The notes beneath the pieces were generated by a model that searched no databases, was not told the DNA's origin, and saw nothing but the letters and a program-made list of their open reading frames with translations. A stretch of DNA of 10,412 nt. Origin: Bacteroidota bacterium (GTDB taxonomy: Bacteria > Bacteroidota > Bacteroidia > Flavobacteriales_F > PHOS-HE28). The translations under genes were made by a program, and so were the position numbers. This document shows positions 1 through 6,370 of this stretch, in pieces. Location: contig JAEYYE010000398.1 in the NCBI GenBank assembly GCA_023430945.1, forward strand, positions 1 through 10,412. Direction: 5' to 3'. How positions within the stretch are numbered: position 1 is the first letter of the stretch; each line of letters begins with the position of its first letter.

Positions 1-681
1 CTGTTGCAGGTGGAAGCTGTGACCATGCAGCGCAATCCCGGCTGGAGCAGGGACAGTCTTGAGAAGGAACTGAAGCGTGTGTTCGGTGTGCAGGATATCA
101 TCTGGTTGAAGGAAGGACCGGCCGATGACATGTGGTATCTGGAGCCGCGCATCCACGGCCGCGTTTTCAATCAGGGCACCGGTGGACATGTGGATGAATT
201 CTGCCGATTCGTGAACGAGAATACCGTGCTCCTTTCCTGGCCGGAGGATGAAGAGCTCGGCGATAGCGTGCAGGTGGTGACGCGCTCGCGGATGGAAGAG
301 AACCTTCGCATTCTGGAACGATCAGGCATCCAGGTGGTGAAGGTGCCCGTGCCATTCGTGGAGGAATACAAGCACATGCTGGATACGTTACGCTCCTATG
401 ATCGCATGTTGCTGGAATTGTATGAGGATCTGCATCATGGCGATACGATCCGATACATTCCTGCTGCTTCGTATTTGAATTACCTGGTCACCAATGGCCG
501 TGTATTCGTCCCGGCCTACTGGCGTGAAGGAATGCCCGACGCCATGCGTGTGAAGGACATGCGCTTCCAGGAGATCATGAAGAAATGGCATCCCGATCGC
601 ATGATCGTGCCCATCGATCCGCGTGCGATCAACTGGCAGGGTGGCGGCATGCATTGCTGGACAATGCAACAACCGAAGTGA
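1..681 (+). CDS. Agmatine deiminase / peptidylarginine deiminase family protein, 3' part
   Basis: The open frame runs in from the left edge, so only the last 226 residues are present; full family members are usually around 340-370 residues. The family (PAD_porph) hydrolyses the guanidino group of agmatine or peptidyl-arginine, giving N-carbamoylputrescine or citrulline plus ammonia. Counting from the first codon in the window, I see the GGHVDEF block with His63 and Asp65, and the C-terminal WQGGGMHCWTMQQP block with the catalytic cysteine at 219. These match the His, Asp and Cys of the pentein active site, so the visible half looks intact. In Bacteroidota such proteins are most often annotated as agmatine deiminases of polyamine synthesis, but sequence alone does not settle free agmatine versus peptidyl substrate. 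The TTG at base 4 is not the true start. The gene converges on the small gene ending at 703, leaving 21 bases between them. Confidence 0.92.
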   Translation: MLQVEAVTMQRNPGWSRDSLEKELKRVFGVQDIIWLKEGPADDMWYLEPRIHGRVFNQGTGGHVDEFCRFVNENTVLLSWPEDEELGDSVQVVTRSRMEENLRILERSGIQVVKVPVPFVEEYKHMLDTLRSYDRMLLELYEDLHHGDTIRYIPAASYLNYLVTNGRVFVPAYWREGMPDAMRVKDMRFQEIMKKWHPDRMIVPIDPRAINWQGGGMHCWTMQQPK

Positions 682-702
682 TCACCGGTGGATCGATTGG
701 AT

Positions 703-879
703 CTAACCTGAGCACATCGGGCAGGTGCCGTCCTCTTCCGGAATGCAGATCGGGCCGGGCTGCTCTTCTTCGAGTTCATACTGGCGTTCCTGCATCCTGA
801 TCTGCCGGTCCAGTATGGCTCGCTGGAACTGTTCAGATAATTCGAAAGGTTCCGCCTGGCTCTTCTCCTTCGGGTCCAT
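703..879 (-). CDS. Small hypothetical protein with C-terminal CPMCSG
   Basis: This is a 58-residue acidic, Gln/Glu-rich protein that I do not recognise. It starts MDPKEKSQAEPFEL, has a probable helix at about residues 12-40 rich in Q, R and E (EQFQRAILDRQIRMQERQYELEEEQ), and ends GPICIPEEDGTCPMCSG. The final CxxC could bind a metal or be redox-active, with a third Cys nine residues before it. I chose the ATG at 877-879 over the upstream in-frame ATG at 954, because the extra 25 residues look like translated intergenic sequence. It is divergent from the secreted protein at 1082 and convergent with the deiminase gene. The helix-plus-Cys composition is not that of a random frame, which favours a real gene, but the short length keeps confidence moderate. 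No promoter box stands out upstream. Confidence 0.5.
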   Translation of the reverse strand: MDPKEKSQAEPFELSEQFQRAILDRQIRMQERQYELEEEQPGPICIPEEDGTCPMCSG

Positions 880-1052
880 GGTGTAGACTTTTTGGACCGA
901 CCAAGTTCGATCTTTTCGGATCGGTGCGATCGGCCTGGAGCTTTGAGTTGTCAACCGGGGATCCGTAATAGCTGGCGACTGATCCGCCGAGGTCCTGATC
1001 TGGCGAAGTGTTCCCGATCCATCCGCCGTGTCAAATTATTTCTTTCACGAAT

Positions 1053-1060
1053 TAATATTG
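1053..1060 (+). promoter_or_regulatory. Candidate Bacteroidota -7 box TAATATTG
   Basis: TAATATTG matches the Bacteroidota -7 consensus TAnnTTTG at all but one position. It lies in an AT-rich patch (about 1031-1062) 21 bases before the ATG at 1082. No convincing -33 TTTG is visible. Its position favours the start at 1082 over the in-frame codon at 1028. Confidence 0.4.
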
Positions 1061-1081
1061 AAAGCCCAAAGAACGATCCCC

Positions 1082-2677
1082 ATGAAACAACATCTACTCG
1101 CTTGTTCTCTGCTTATCTCTCTGGTCTCAGCGGCCCAATGGACCACGCCGCCCGATCCGCCGCTTTCGATCAGCCAGGCCGCCAACGAACAGAACACGGT
1201 GCGCGTGATCCCCGATGGAAGCGACGGTTGGTTCGTGCTCTGGCTCGATGGGCGGGTGAGCAACACAAAACTTGAAGTGTACGGCCAGCGGATCGATGCC
1301 GATGGTGTGGCGGCCTGGGAGGTGGATGGCCGGCAACTGGCGATGCATCCCACAAAGGGCATCAGCGATGTGGGCGTGGCGCTCCATGCCGATGGAGGTT
1401 TCGTGATCGCCTACATCATGGGCGGCGATACGCTTCTTGCGCAACGTTATGATGATGCCGGCATGCCGCAATGGGCGCAGCCTGCGATGGTGGCGGGCCG
1501 CACGAACAGCAACTTCTACACCATCGGCCAGCCTCGTGTTGTAATGAAGGAAGATGGTGCTTTCGTGGCCTGGTCGCCGAATCACCAGGGCGGCAATCCT
1601 GTGGTTGCCTACAACCTGGTCGCTGATGATGGTACGGTCGAACAGGATTTCAATGGCACCTACGTGCCATCCAGCGGTTTCGGTGCGATGAACGCGGTAA
1701 CGGACGGCAATGGCGGCATGTACCTGTATTGGTCATCATCCAACGCGATGGGCGCAGAGATCCGCGTGCAACGCGTGAACCCTGAAGGTGTGCTGGCATG
1801 GACCGGCAACGTGGAGCCGACCACCACCACCGCCGGACTTGGTGACGGTGGTTTCACAGGAGCTTCGGATGGTGATGGTGGCTTGTTGCTGGCTTTCCAT
1901 GATGGCTCCGATCTGTTGATGAGCCGGATCGATACTTCGGGTGCACTGGTGTGGGAACCCGATGTGAAACCGGGTTGCGATCATCCCGCGTCGCAGGTTC
2001 GGCCTTCGCTCGTGGTGCGCGATGGCCACGCCTACCTCGCATGGAGCGATAACCGGCCACCGGCGGACAACAGCGATCTGTACGTCCAGAAGTTCGATCT
2101 GAACGGCGATCCGCTCTGGATGGAGGATGGTGTGCTGGCGATCCAGGAGAATACCTACATCCCACATGCGCGGGTCGCGGTCACCGATCAAGGTAACGTG
2201 TACGTTTCACACCAGACTTCCGCCGGATTCCAGGCGATGATGCTGAATGGTGATGGCGTACCTGCATGGTCAGCTCCATTCACCATGGCGCCCACCAGTT
2301 ACCATCCGTTCTATGGCGATCAACGCATGCTTCCCACCAACGATGGAGGCGCTGTTCTGTTCTGGGCGACCGAGGGCGATAACATCTGGGGCACGCGCAT
2401 CGATCCATCCAGCGGTAACAGTACAAGTGTGTCCTCGATCGATCGCAAGCCGGGCGTGCTGGCCTGGCCGAATCCTGCTGACGATCATTTGACCATCGAA
2501 TGTGATGATGTGATCCGATCGGTTGAGATCCTTTCAACCGATGGCAGGATCGTGATGACAGATCGTGTTCTCGCCGATCATGCCACGATTGGGATCGGTG
2601 CACTTGCATCCGGTGCGTATGTCGCAACGGTGTACACCGCTTCCGGCACGCACATGATCCACTTTCTGCGGCGCTGA
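1082..2677 (+). CDS. Secreted repeat (beta-propeller-like) protein with T9SS type A sorting domain
   Basis: The 531-residue protein begins with a signal peptide (MKQHLLACSLLISLVSAAQ), so it is exported by Sec and then across the outer membrane by the type IX system. Residues about 35-445 hold eight degenerate repeats of roughly 45-60 residues. Each has a D-G-G-x-hydrophobic strand followed by a Q-R-x-D-x-x-G-x-x-x-W type strand (for example VYGQRIDADGVAAW, LLAQRYDDAGMPQW, IRVQRVNPEGVLAW, LYVQKFDLNGDPLW). This is the rhythm of a beta-propeller. The last 73 residues, from VLAWPNPADDHL to HFLRR, form a typical Por_Secre_tail/TIGR04183 sorting domain with the PNP motif, the central strand VEILSTDGR and the LASGAYVATV strand. 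Start at 1082 was chosen because it places the signal peptide at the N-terminus. No catalytic motif is evident, so function beyond surface or secreted display is unknown. It converges on the next gene with 11 bases between stop codons. Confidence 0.88.
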   Translation: MKQHLLACSLLISLVSAAQWTTPPDPPLSISQAANEQNTVRVIPDGSDGWFVLWLDGRVSNTKLEVYGQRIDADGVAAWEVDGRQLAMHPTKGISDVGVALHADGGFVIAYIMGGDTLLAQRYDDAGMPQWAQPAMVAGRTNSNFYTIGQPRVVMKEDGAFVAWSPNHQGGNPVVAYNLVADDGTVEQDFNGTYVPSSGFGAMNAVTDGNGGMYLYWSSSNAMGAEIRVQRVNPEGVLAWTGNVEPTTTTAGLGDGGFTGASDGDGGLLLAFHDGSDLLMSRIDTSGALVWEPDVKPGCDHPASQVRPSLVVRDGHAYLAWSDNRPPADNSDLYVQKFDLNGDPLWMEDGVLAIQENTYIPHARVAVTDQGNVYVSHQTSAGFQAMMLNGDGVPAWSAPFTMAPTSYHPFYGDQRMLPTNDGGAVLFWATEGDNIWGTRIDPSSGNSTSVSSIDRKPGVLAWPNPADDHLTIECDDVIRSVEILSTDGRIVMTDRVLADHATIGIGALASGAYVATVYTASGTHMIHFLRR

Positions 2678-2683
2678 ACGAAT

Positions 2684-2725
2684 GATCCCTACGGCAACTG
2701 CTGCACACGTGTTGCCGTGGGGATC
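2684..2725. terminator. Bidirectional terminator-like hairpin between convergent genes
   Basis: The arms at 2684-2698 (GATCCCTACGGCAAC) and 2711-2725 pair over 15 positions with a single G-U, around a 12-base loop. The structure lies between the two convergent stop codons and extends 37 bases into the 3' end of the minus-strand gene. There is no clear T-tract on either side, so it may be a symmetric transcription block or an mRNA 3'-end stabiliser. Confidence 0.6.
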
Positions 2726-4854
2726 ACTCCGCCGATGGTGATCAGCACCCGGTCCCGATCATTTTCCCCGCCCACGTATCTCACCGTTCCGTCCAGGTTC
2801 ACATCCGAGAGGTGGTAACCGCTGATCACGTTGGTAGGCACTACGCCACCGATCGCACTCAATATGGGATCACGATCGTTGTTTGCGCCGGAATAGGAAA
2901 CAAAACCGTTGGCGATCACATTACCGGTCCAGAGCGCCATTGTACCACCAAGATCGCGTTGTGCACCGGTCCCGAAAGTGGCTGTGCCAGGATCGCGCAG
3001 ATCGATGCTGATCGGCGGATCGGCGAGCGCGACGGGTGAAGCCGTCATCACACCGAGGTGATTGCGGTGGCGAAGCGCCACATGGTACATCCCGCTCTCC
3101 ACGCAGAATCCAACAGGACTTACACCATCAACGGAGACCACATCCGCATCACGCTGGATGAAGCCGGCACGTGCTGATATTATGATCGTTGGATCGGTGG
3201 GATCGCGTAATTCCACCAGCACCCAGTCGACCAAGGCGTTCCCACCACTTTCCACGAACGCGGCCGGTGATGTGGTCGCAGGTTCTTCCAGGGTGTGGCC
3301 CATCGCGGTATAAGGTTCGTTCAATGGAATGAGCCCTGCCTGGCGCAGATCGGCTTCCATCCACGGACCAGGCGCGGAATATGCACCATCGAGGATCGCC
3401 TTCAATTGAATGAAAACGCCGGCGCAATCCGGCTTATCGTATTTCGCTACGAAAGCGTCCTGCATGGTCGCGGTGAGCAAAGTGGTGTTGCCACCTGGAT
3501 CCATATCGATCGTGTTGCGGAACTCTCCGGCGATATGGATGCTGCTGGTGGGAGAGATGGCCACCGTATTGCCGATATCGTTCGCGCCACTGCCGATGTT
3601 CACTCCCCAATTGAGCGCTCCGGCCGAACTGTACGAGACCAGGAAGATGTCGCCACCGCCGTTGCTGACGATGTTGAGCGTATCCTGGCCGGGGTCGATG
3701 TCCATGGTGCCGCCGAAGACACCGGTGACATATACGTTCTGTTGTGCGTCGACTGCAACATCAAGTCCTTCGTTCAGAAAGCTTTTCAGAAGAAATCCCC
3801 AGGCGAAAGTGATGTCCGGGTTCAATTTCATCACGAACGCATCTTCGAACGCACTCCCGGGCACGACGGAACTGCCTGGGCCTGGATCCAGATCGGTGGG
3901 GCTGGTGAGCCTTCCGGTGATCACCACGCTGCCATCATTGCCCACGGCGATCGAGCGACTTCGTTCGGTGCTTGTGCCACCGATCCGGTGTCCCCATTGA
4001 AAGCCCCCGGCACTGCTGAGCTTCACGTTGAAGATGTCCTCGATGCCCGCACTGGTCATGTTCACTACTCCAGCTCCTGGATCCAGATCCATCGTATTCC
4101 GGAACTCACCGGTGATGTACGCTGCTCCGGCGACATCCACCGCAACGCCATAGGCCTGATCATTACCGGTGCCACCGATCGCATGCCCCCAGATGAAGTT
4201 GCCGTTGGCATCCATCTTCTGTATGAAAACATCGTTCTGCCCATTGCCTCCTGCGTTCGTTACGCCTGCACCCGGATCGAGATCCGCGATCGCGCCAATG
4301 AGTCCTGTCGTGATGATGTTCCCGTTCGCATCCACCGCCACATCATTGCCGGCATCGTTGCCACCACCGCCGAACAAACGCCCCCAGAGAAAATTGCCCG
4401 CTGGACCGAGCTTGATCACGAACACATCGAAAGTGTTGTTGTTGGAGATCACGGTGTGCGTGCCTGCGGTGGGATCGAGATCCACGGTACCGCTGATCTT
4501 TCCGGTGATCACGATGTTGTTCAGATCATCGGTATCCACCCCAAGTCCCTGATCGGCGCCGCTGGAACCGATCGATGCGCCCCAGAGGAAATTCCCATCA
4601 GCATCCAGCTTCTGGATGAACACATCCGAACTGCCGGTATTGGTTAAATTGAAAGTGCCGGGTCCGGGATCGAGATCCACAGTAAGGGTGAAGCTGCCGG
4701 TGGTGATCGTATTTCCCAGCCCATCCACCGTGGTGGCGAAAGCGATCTCCTGCTGGGAGCCGGAGATGGAGCCGGCCCATTGAAGCGATTGTGATGCAGC
4801 GGGCAGCATGATCGGGATCGATCCGATCGCAATGATCTCACGCATGGTCATCAT
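2689..4854 (-). CDS. Secreted seven-repeat SBBP beta-propeller protein with Bacteroidota C-terminal domain
   Basis: The 721-residue protein starts with a signal-peptide-like segment (MMTMREIIAIGSIPIMLPAA). Residues about 23-477 hold seven repeats of 63-67 residues. Each has the pattern (L/I/Q)WG-x-x-I-G...DVAVD..GN..ITG...DLDPGxG...D.F..K, the hallmark of SBBP (seven-bladed beta-propeller) repeats. Residues about 478-721 form a separate domain with ALVDWVLVELRD, a segment reading FIQRDADVVSVDG, and YHVALRHRNHLGVMTA. It ends in two tandem 36-residue copies around NGFVSYSGANNDRDPIL and DVNLDGTVRYVGGENDRDRVL, the second resembling a dockerin/EF-hand calcium loop. It lacks the usual T9SS PNP-type tail. 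ATGs at 4854, 4851 and 4845 are all possible. I reject the upstream codon at 4905 because a promoter-like box lies between it and 4854. A surface or secreted role is inferred; no enzymatic motif is visible. Confidence 0.87.
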   Translation of the reverse strand: MMTMREIIAIGSIPIMLPAASQSLQWAGSISGSQQEIAFATTVDGLGNTITTGSFTLTVDLDPGPGTFNLTNTGSSDVFIQKLDADGNFLWGASIGSSGADQGLGVDTDDLNNIVITGKISGTVDLDPTAGTHTVISNNNTFDVFVIKLGPAGNFLWGRLFGGGGNDAGNDVAVDANGNIITTGLIGAIADLDPGAGVTNAGGNGQNDVFIQKMDANGNFIWGHAIGGTGNDQAYGVAVDVAGAAYITGEFRNTMDLDPGAGVVNMTSAGIEDIFNVKLSSAGGFQWGHRIGGTSTERSRSIAVGNDGSVVITGRLTSPTDLDPGPGSSVVPGSAFEDAFVMKLNPDITFAWGFLLKSFLNEGLDVAVDAQQNVYVTGVFGGTMDIDPGQDTLNIVSNGGGDIFLVSYSSAGALNWGVNIGSGANDIGNTVAISPTSSIHIAGEFRNTIDMDPGGNTTLLTATMQDAFVAKYDKPDCAGVFIQLKAILDGAYSAPGPWMEADLRQAGLIPLNEPYTAMGHTLEEPATTSPAAFVESGGNALVDWVLVELRDPTDPTIIISARAGFIQRDADVVSVDGVSPVGFCVESGMYHVALRHRNHLGVMTASPVALADPPISIDLRDPGTATFGTGAQRDLGGTMALWTGNVIANGFVSYSGANNDRDPILSAIGGVVPTNVISGYHLSDVNLDGTVRYVGGENDRDRVLITIGGVIPTATRVQQLP

Positions 4855-4876
4855 TACCGGGAGTATTGGTGAGAAG

Positions 4877-4884
4877 TGAAAGTA
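4877..4884 (-). promoter_or_regulatory. Candidate -7 box TACTTTCA before the SBBP protein gene
   Basis: On the minus strand TACTTTCA resembles TAnnTTTG with the last two bases changed. It lies 22 bases before the ATG at 4854. No clear -33 box is seen. If real, it excludes the upstream start at 4905. Confidence 0.3.
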
Positions 4885-5001
4885 GATCGCGGATCCGCCG
4901 ATCATGACCCATGGACCGATGTGTCACATTCCGATCGGGTGCGAGGGTTGGAATGCCGATCGATGATGATCTGGATCCTCCTCGCGGTCCATGGAAGGAA
5001 A

Positions 5002-5028
5002 GTTCAGCCGAAGCTTACATGGCTGAAC
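5002..5028 (-). terminator. Intrinsic terminator after the Kazal-like lipoprotein
   Basis: A perfect 8-bp stem (GTTCAGCC / GGCTGAAC) surrounds an 11-base loop. On the minus strand it starts four bases after the TGA of the lipoprotein gene and is followed by the pyrimidine run TTTCCTTCC. The placement and tail fit a rho-independent terminator for that gene. It separates the gene from the SBBP protein gene further along the same strand. Confidence 0.6.
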
Positions 5029-5032
5029 AACT

Positions 5033-5233
5033 TCAATCGCGTTTGGGGCCGATGCCTGCGCGCGCCGCCTCACAGGCATTGCAATAGGTCTTTCCGTCAC
5101 ATCCTTCAAAGCCCGGGCAATCCATGGTGCATGGCCCATTATGCACCAAATTCGGATCGAAGCAATTCCGATCCTCTTTGCTGCACCCGATCGCTCCGAA
5201 CGCGATCACGAGGATGATCGACAGGGCCCGCAT
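5033..5233 (-). CDS. Short Kazal-like lipoprotein
   Basis: The 66-residue product has a type II signal peptide ending in GAIGC, with lipidation expected at Cys17. It is followed by S-K-E-D, an acidic patch like the lipoprotein export signal that sends Bacteroidota lipoproteins to the cell surface. The mature part (Cys24, 35, 39, 45, 51, 54) carries CDGKTYCNACEAARAGI, matching the core of Kazal protease-inhibitor domains (C-x-DG-x-TY-x-N-x-C). The usual last cysteine is missing, because the frame stops after GPKRD; Cys51 is an extra cysteine, and the spacing before Cys45 is shorter than usual. The ATG at 5233 was chosen because it begins the signal peptide; ATGs at 5260 and 5281 would add charged residues in front. 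Known family members inhibit serine proteases, but inhibition by this shortened form is uncertain. It is divergent from the nuclease-like gene across 71 bases. Confidence 0.75.
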   Translation of the reverse strand: MRALSIILVIAFGAIGCSKEDRNCFDPNLVHNGPCTMDCPGFEGCDGKTYCNACEAARAGIGPKRD

Positions 5234-5248
5234 CGTTCTATTTTCATG

Positions 5249-5256
5249 TGAAGTTA
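5249..5256 (-). promoter_or_regulatory. Candidate -7 box TAACTTCA for the Kazal-like lipoprotein
   Basis: On the minus strand TAACTTCA lies 15 bases before the ATG at 5233, inside the 71-base divergent intergenic region. It resembles TAnnTTTG but differs at two positions. No clear -33 element is visible. Confidence 0.3.
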
Positions 5257-5289
5257 TCATCACACGAAGCATCCACCACACGCCGTTGG

Positions 5290-5297
5290 TAACATTG
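5290..5297 (+). promoter_or_regulatory. Candidate -7 box TAACATTG for the nuclease/S4 operon
   Basis: TAACATTG differs from TAnnTTTG at one position and ends seven bases before the ATG at 5305. If used, the transcript would be leaderless or nearly so. The same one-mismatch form occurs before the gene at 1082. Confidence 0.35.
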
Positions 5298-5304
5298 CAG
5301 ATCC

Positions 5305-5904
5305 ATGAAATTCACCGCTGCCGATATCGCGTGGCACATGCAATTGTTCGCTGCCGGACTGCGCCATGAGTGGATCACGCCGAACGCCATGTTGTACGCG
5401 TGGGAGAGCGATCTGCTCACCGTTACCCCGGAAGGGCATGTGTGTGAGATCGAGATCAAATGTTCGATCGGCGATCTGAAGAACGATCTGCGCAAGCCCA
5501 AGCACGGCCAGGGAATGTTGATGAACGGATCCTTCATGGTGAAGCCCGAAGGGATCGCGTTCACGCCGAACGAGGAGCGTGAGCATTTCCGCCAAAGGGC
5601 CGGGGCGATGCAATGCAGGCGACCGAATTATTTCTGCTTCGCGATGCCGTGCCAGGTCTACCGATCGCGGGCTAACATCCGCATTCCCGCGTACGCCGGC
5701 GTTTACACGATAGATGAGCAGGGCCGCATCTTCGAAGAGAAACGGCCGATCCAGTTGCACAACCAACGGATCGCGGCCGATGATCTTCTGGCGTTGGCGC
5801 GCAGGATGCATCATCGCTATTGGAACGAGATCCGCAAGGCTCGGCACGAGCCCGATCCCGTGGTTTCGGAGGAAGAGCAGATCCCGATCGATGCGGCTGG
5901 ATAA
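5305..5904 (+). CDS. PD-(D/E)XK nuclease-like protein (MmcB-like)
   Basis: The 199-residue soluble protein shows a likely PD-(D/E)XK core: an acidic residue at Asp36 (AWESDLL), then EIEIKCS with Glu50 and Lys52 as the ExK pair, 13 residues later. This is followed by the helix SIGDLKNDLRKPKHG. A later strand, RPNYFCFAMP (residues 106-115), and IPAYAGVYTID resemble the second half of MmcB-type DNA-repair proteins and phage relatives, which read EIKxSxxDFxxDxK and RFYFAVP at these places. Predicted activity is metal-dependent DNA cleavage or repair, but this comes only from the motif pattern. There is no signal peptide. The ATG at 5305 is preceded by a promoter-like box. The 3' end overlaps the S4-domain gene by 14 bases in another frame, so the two are probably co-transcribed and translationally coupled. 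It is divergent from the Kazal-like lipoprotein. Confidence 0.68.
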   Translation: MKFTAADIAWHMQLFAAGLRHEWITPNAMLYAWESDLLTVTPEGHVCEIEIKCSIGDLKNDLRKPKHGQGMLMNGSFMVKPEGIAFTPNEEREHFRQRAGAMQCRRPNYFCFAMPCQVYRSRANIRIPAYAGVYTIDEQGRIFEEKRPIQLHNQRIAADDLLALARRMHHRYWNEIRKARHEPDPVVSEEEQIPIDAAG

Positions 5905-6256
5905 GTTCCTTTGGTGCGTAAGGCTCTATAAGACGCGCAGCATCGCCACCGATGCCATGCGCCGCGGCCAGGTGAAATTGAACGGTCGTGAGGTGAAGCC
6001 ATCGGCCGAAGTGAAGCCGGGCGATCTATTCTCCTTGCGCGAACCGCCCGTCTGGCGCAGCTGGAACGTGCTGGAGATACCTGCTTCACGCGTTGGCGCC
6101 AAACTGGTGCCGGGTCTGATCCAGGAGATCACTTCCTTCGAAGATCTTGAAAAACTGCAGCTTGCCGGAATGGTGAAAGCACAGGATCGCGAACCCGGCT
6201 CGGGCAGGCCCACGAAGCGCGATCGGCGTAACATGGATCGGTTCAACGCAGGTTGA
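5891..6256 (+). CDS. RNA-binding S4 domain protein, Hsp15 (HslR) type
   Basis: The 121-residue protein opens MRLDKFLWCVRLYKTRSIAT, then has a helix and turn with MRRGQVKLNGREVKPSAEVKPGD. This is the S4 RNA-binding fold (residues about 1-60) as found in Hsp15/HslR. The family binds structured rRNA; E. coli Hsp15 rescues stalled 50S subunits carrying nascent chains. The remaining half carries a basic C-terminus (GSGRPTKRDRRNMDRFNAG) that also suits RNA binding. Length is close to the usual 120-135 residues. The ATG at 5891 starts inside the nuclease-like gene, 14 bases before that gene stops; longer in-frame starts are shadows of it. Because of the overlap, translation probably depends on ribosomes finishing the upstream gene. 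A role in ribosome rescue is inferred from the family, not shown here. Confidence 0.88.
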   Translation: MRLDKFLWCVRLYKTRSIATDAMRRGQVKLNGREVKPSAEVKPGDLFSLREPPVWRSWNVLEIPASRVGAKLVPGLIQEITSFEDLEKLQLAGMVKAQDREPGSGRPTKRDRRNMDRFNAG

Positions 6257-6310
6257 TCCGTACTGCATTCGTGATGGAACGTCCCATCCCATAATTAACA
6301 CTTCTTCAAG

Positions 6311-6334
6311 CGATCCGCCGATCATGCGGGATCG
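6311..6334 (+). terminator. Imperfect hairpin after the S4 gene
   Basis: CGATCCGC (6311-6318) pairs with GCGGGATCG (6326-6334) with one bulged base around a seven-base loop. It lies 54 bases after the S4 stop and just before the promoter-like box of the next gene. It has no T-tract, so a terminator role is tentative. Confidence 0.3.
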
Positions 6335-6341
6335 GTGGTGA

Positions 6342-6349
6342 TAAATTCG
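6342..6349 (+). promoter_or_regulatory. Candidate -7 box TAAATTCG for the PDZ protein gene
   Basis: TAAATTCG matches TAnnTTTG with one T-to-C change and lies 21 bases before the ATG at 6371. It sits downstream of the GTG at 6335, so it argues that translation starts at 6371. No good -33 box was found. Confidence 0.4.
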
Positions 6350-6370
6350 GGATCACCAAGCCTTCATGCC

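Noticed and set aside
681..702. Short inverted GATC-containing bases between the deiminase and small-protein genes as a terminator
   Set aside because: Only a six-base ACCGGT core pairs well, and GATC repeats are everywhere in this window, so the signal is too weak.
3295..4647. A 450-codon open frame on the plus strand opposite the SBBP protein gene
   Set aside because: It is the antisense shadow of a repeated, GC-rich coding region. Its translation has no domain pattern, while the minus strand gives clear SBBP repeats.
6335..6370. GTG start at 6335 for the PDZ protein
   Set aside because: It would place 12 polar residues before the signal peptide and lies upstream of the promoter-like box; the ATG at 6371 fits better.
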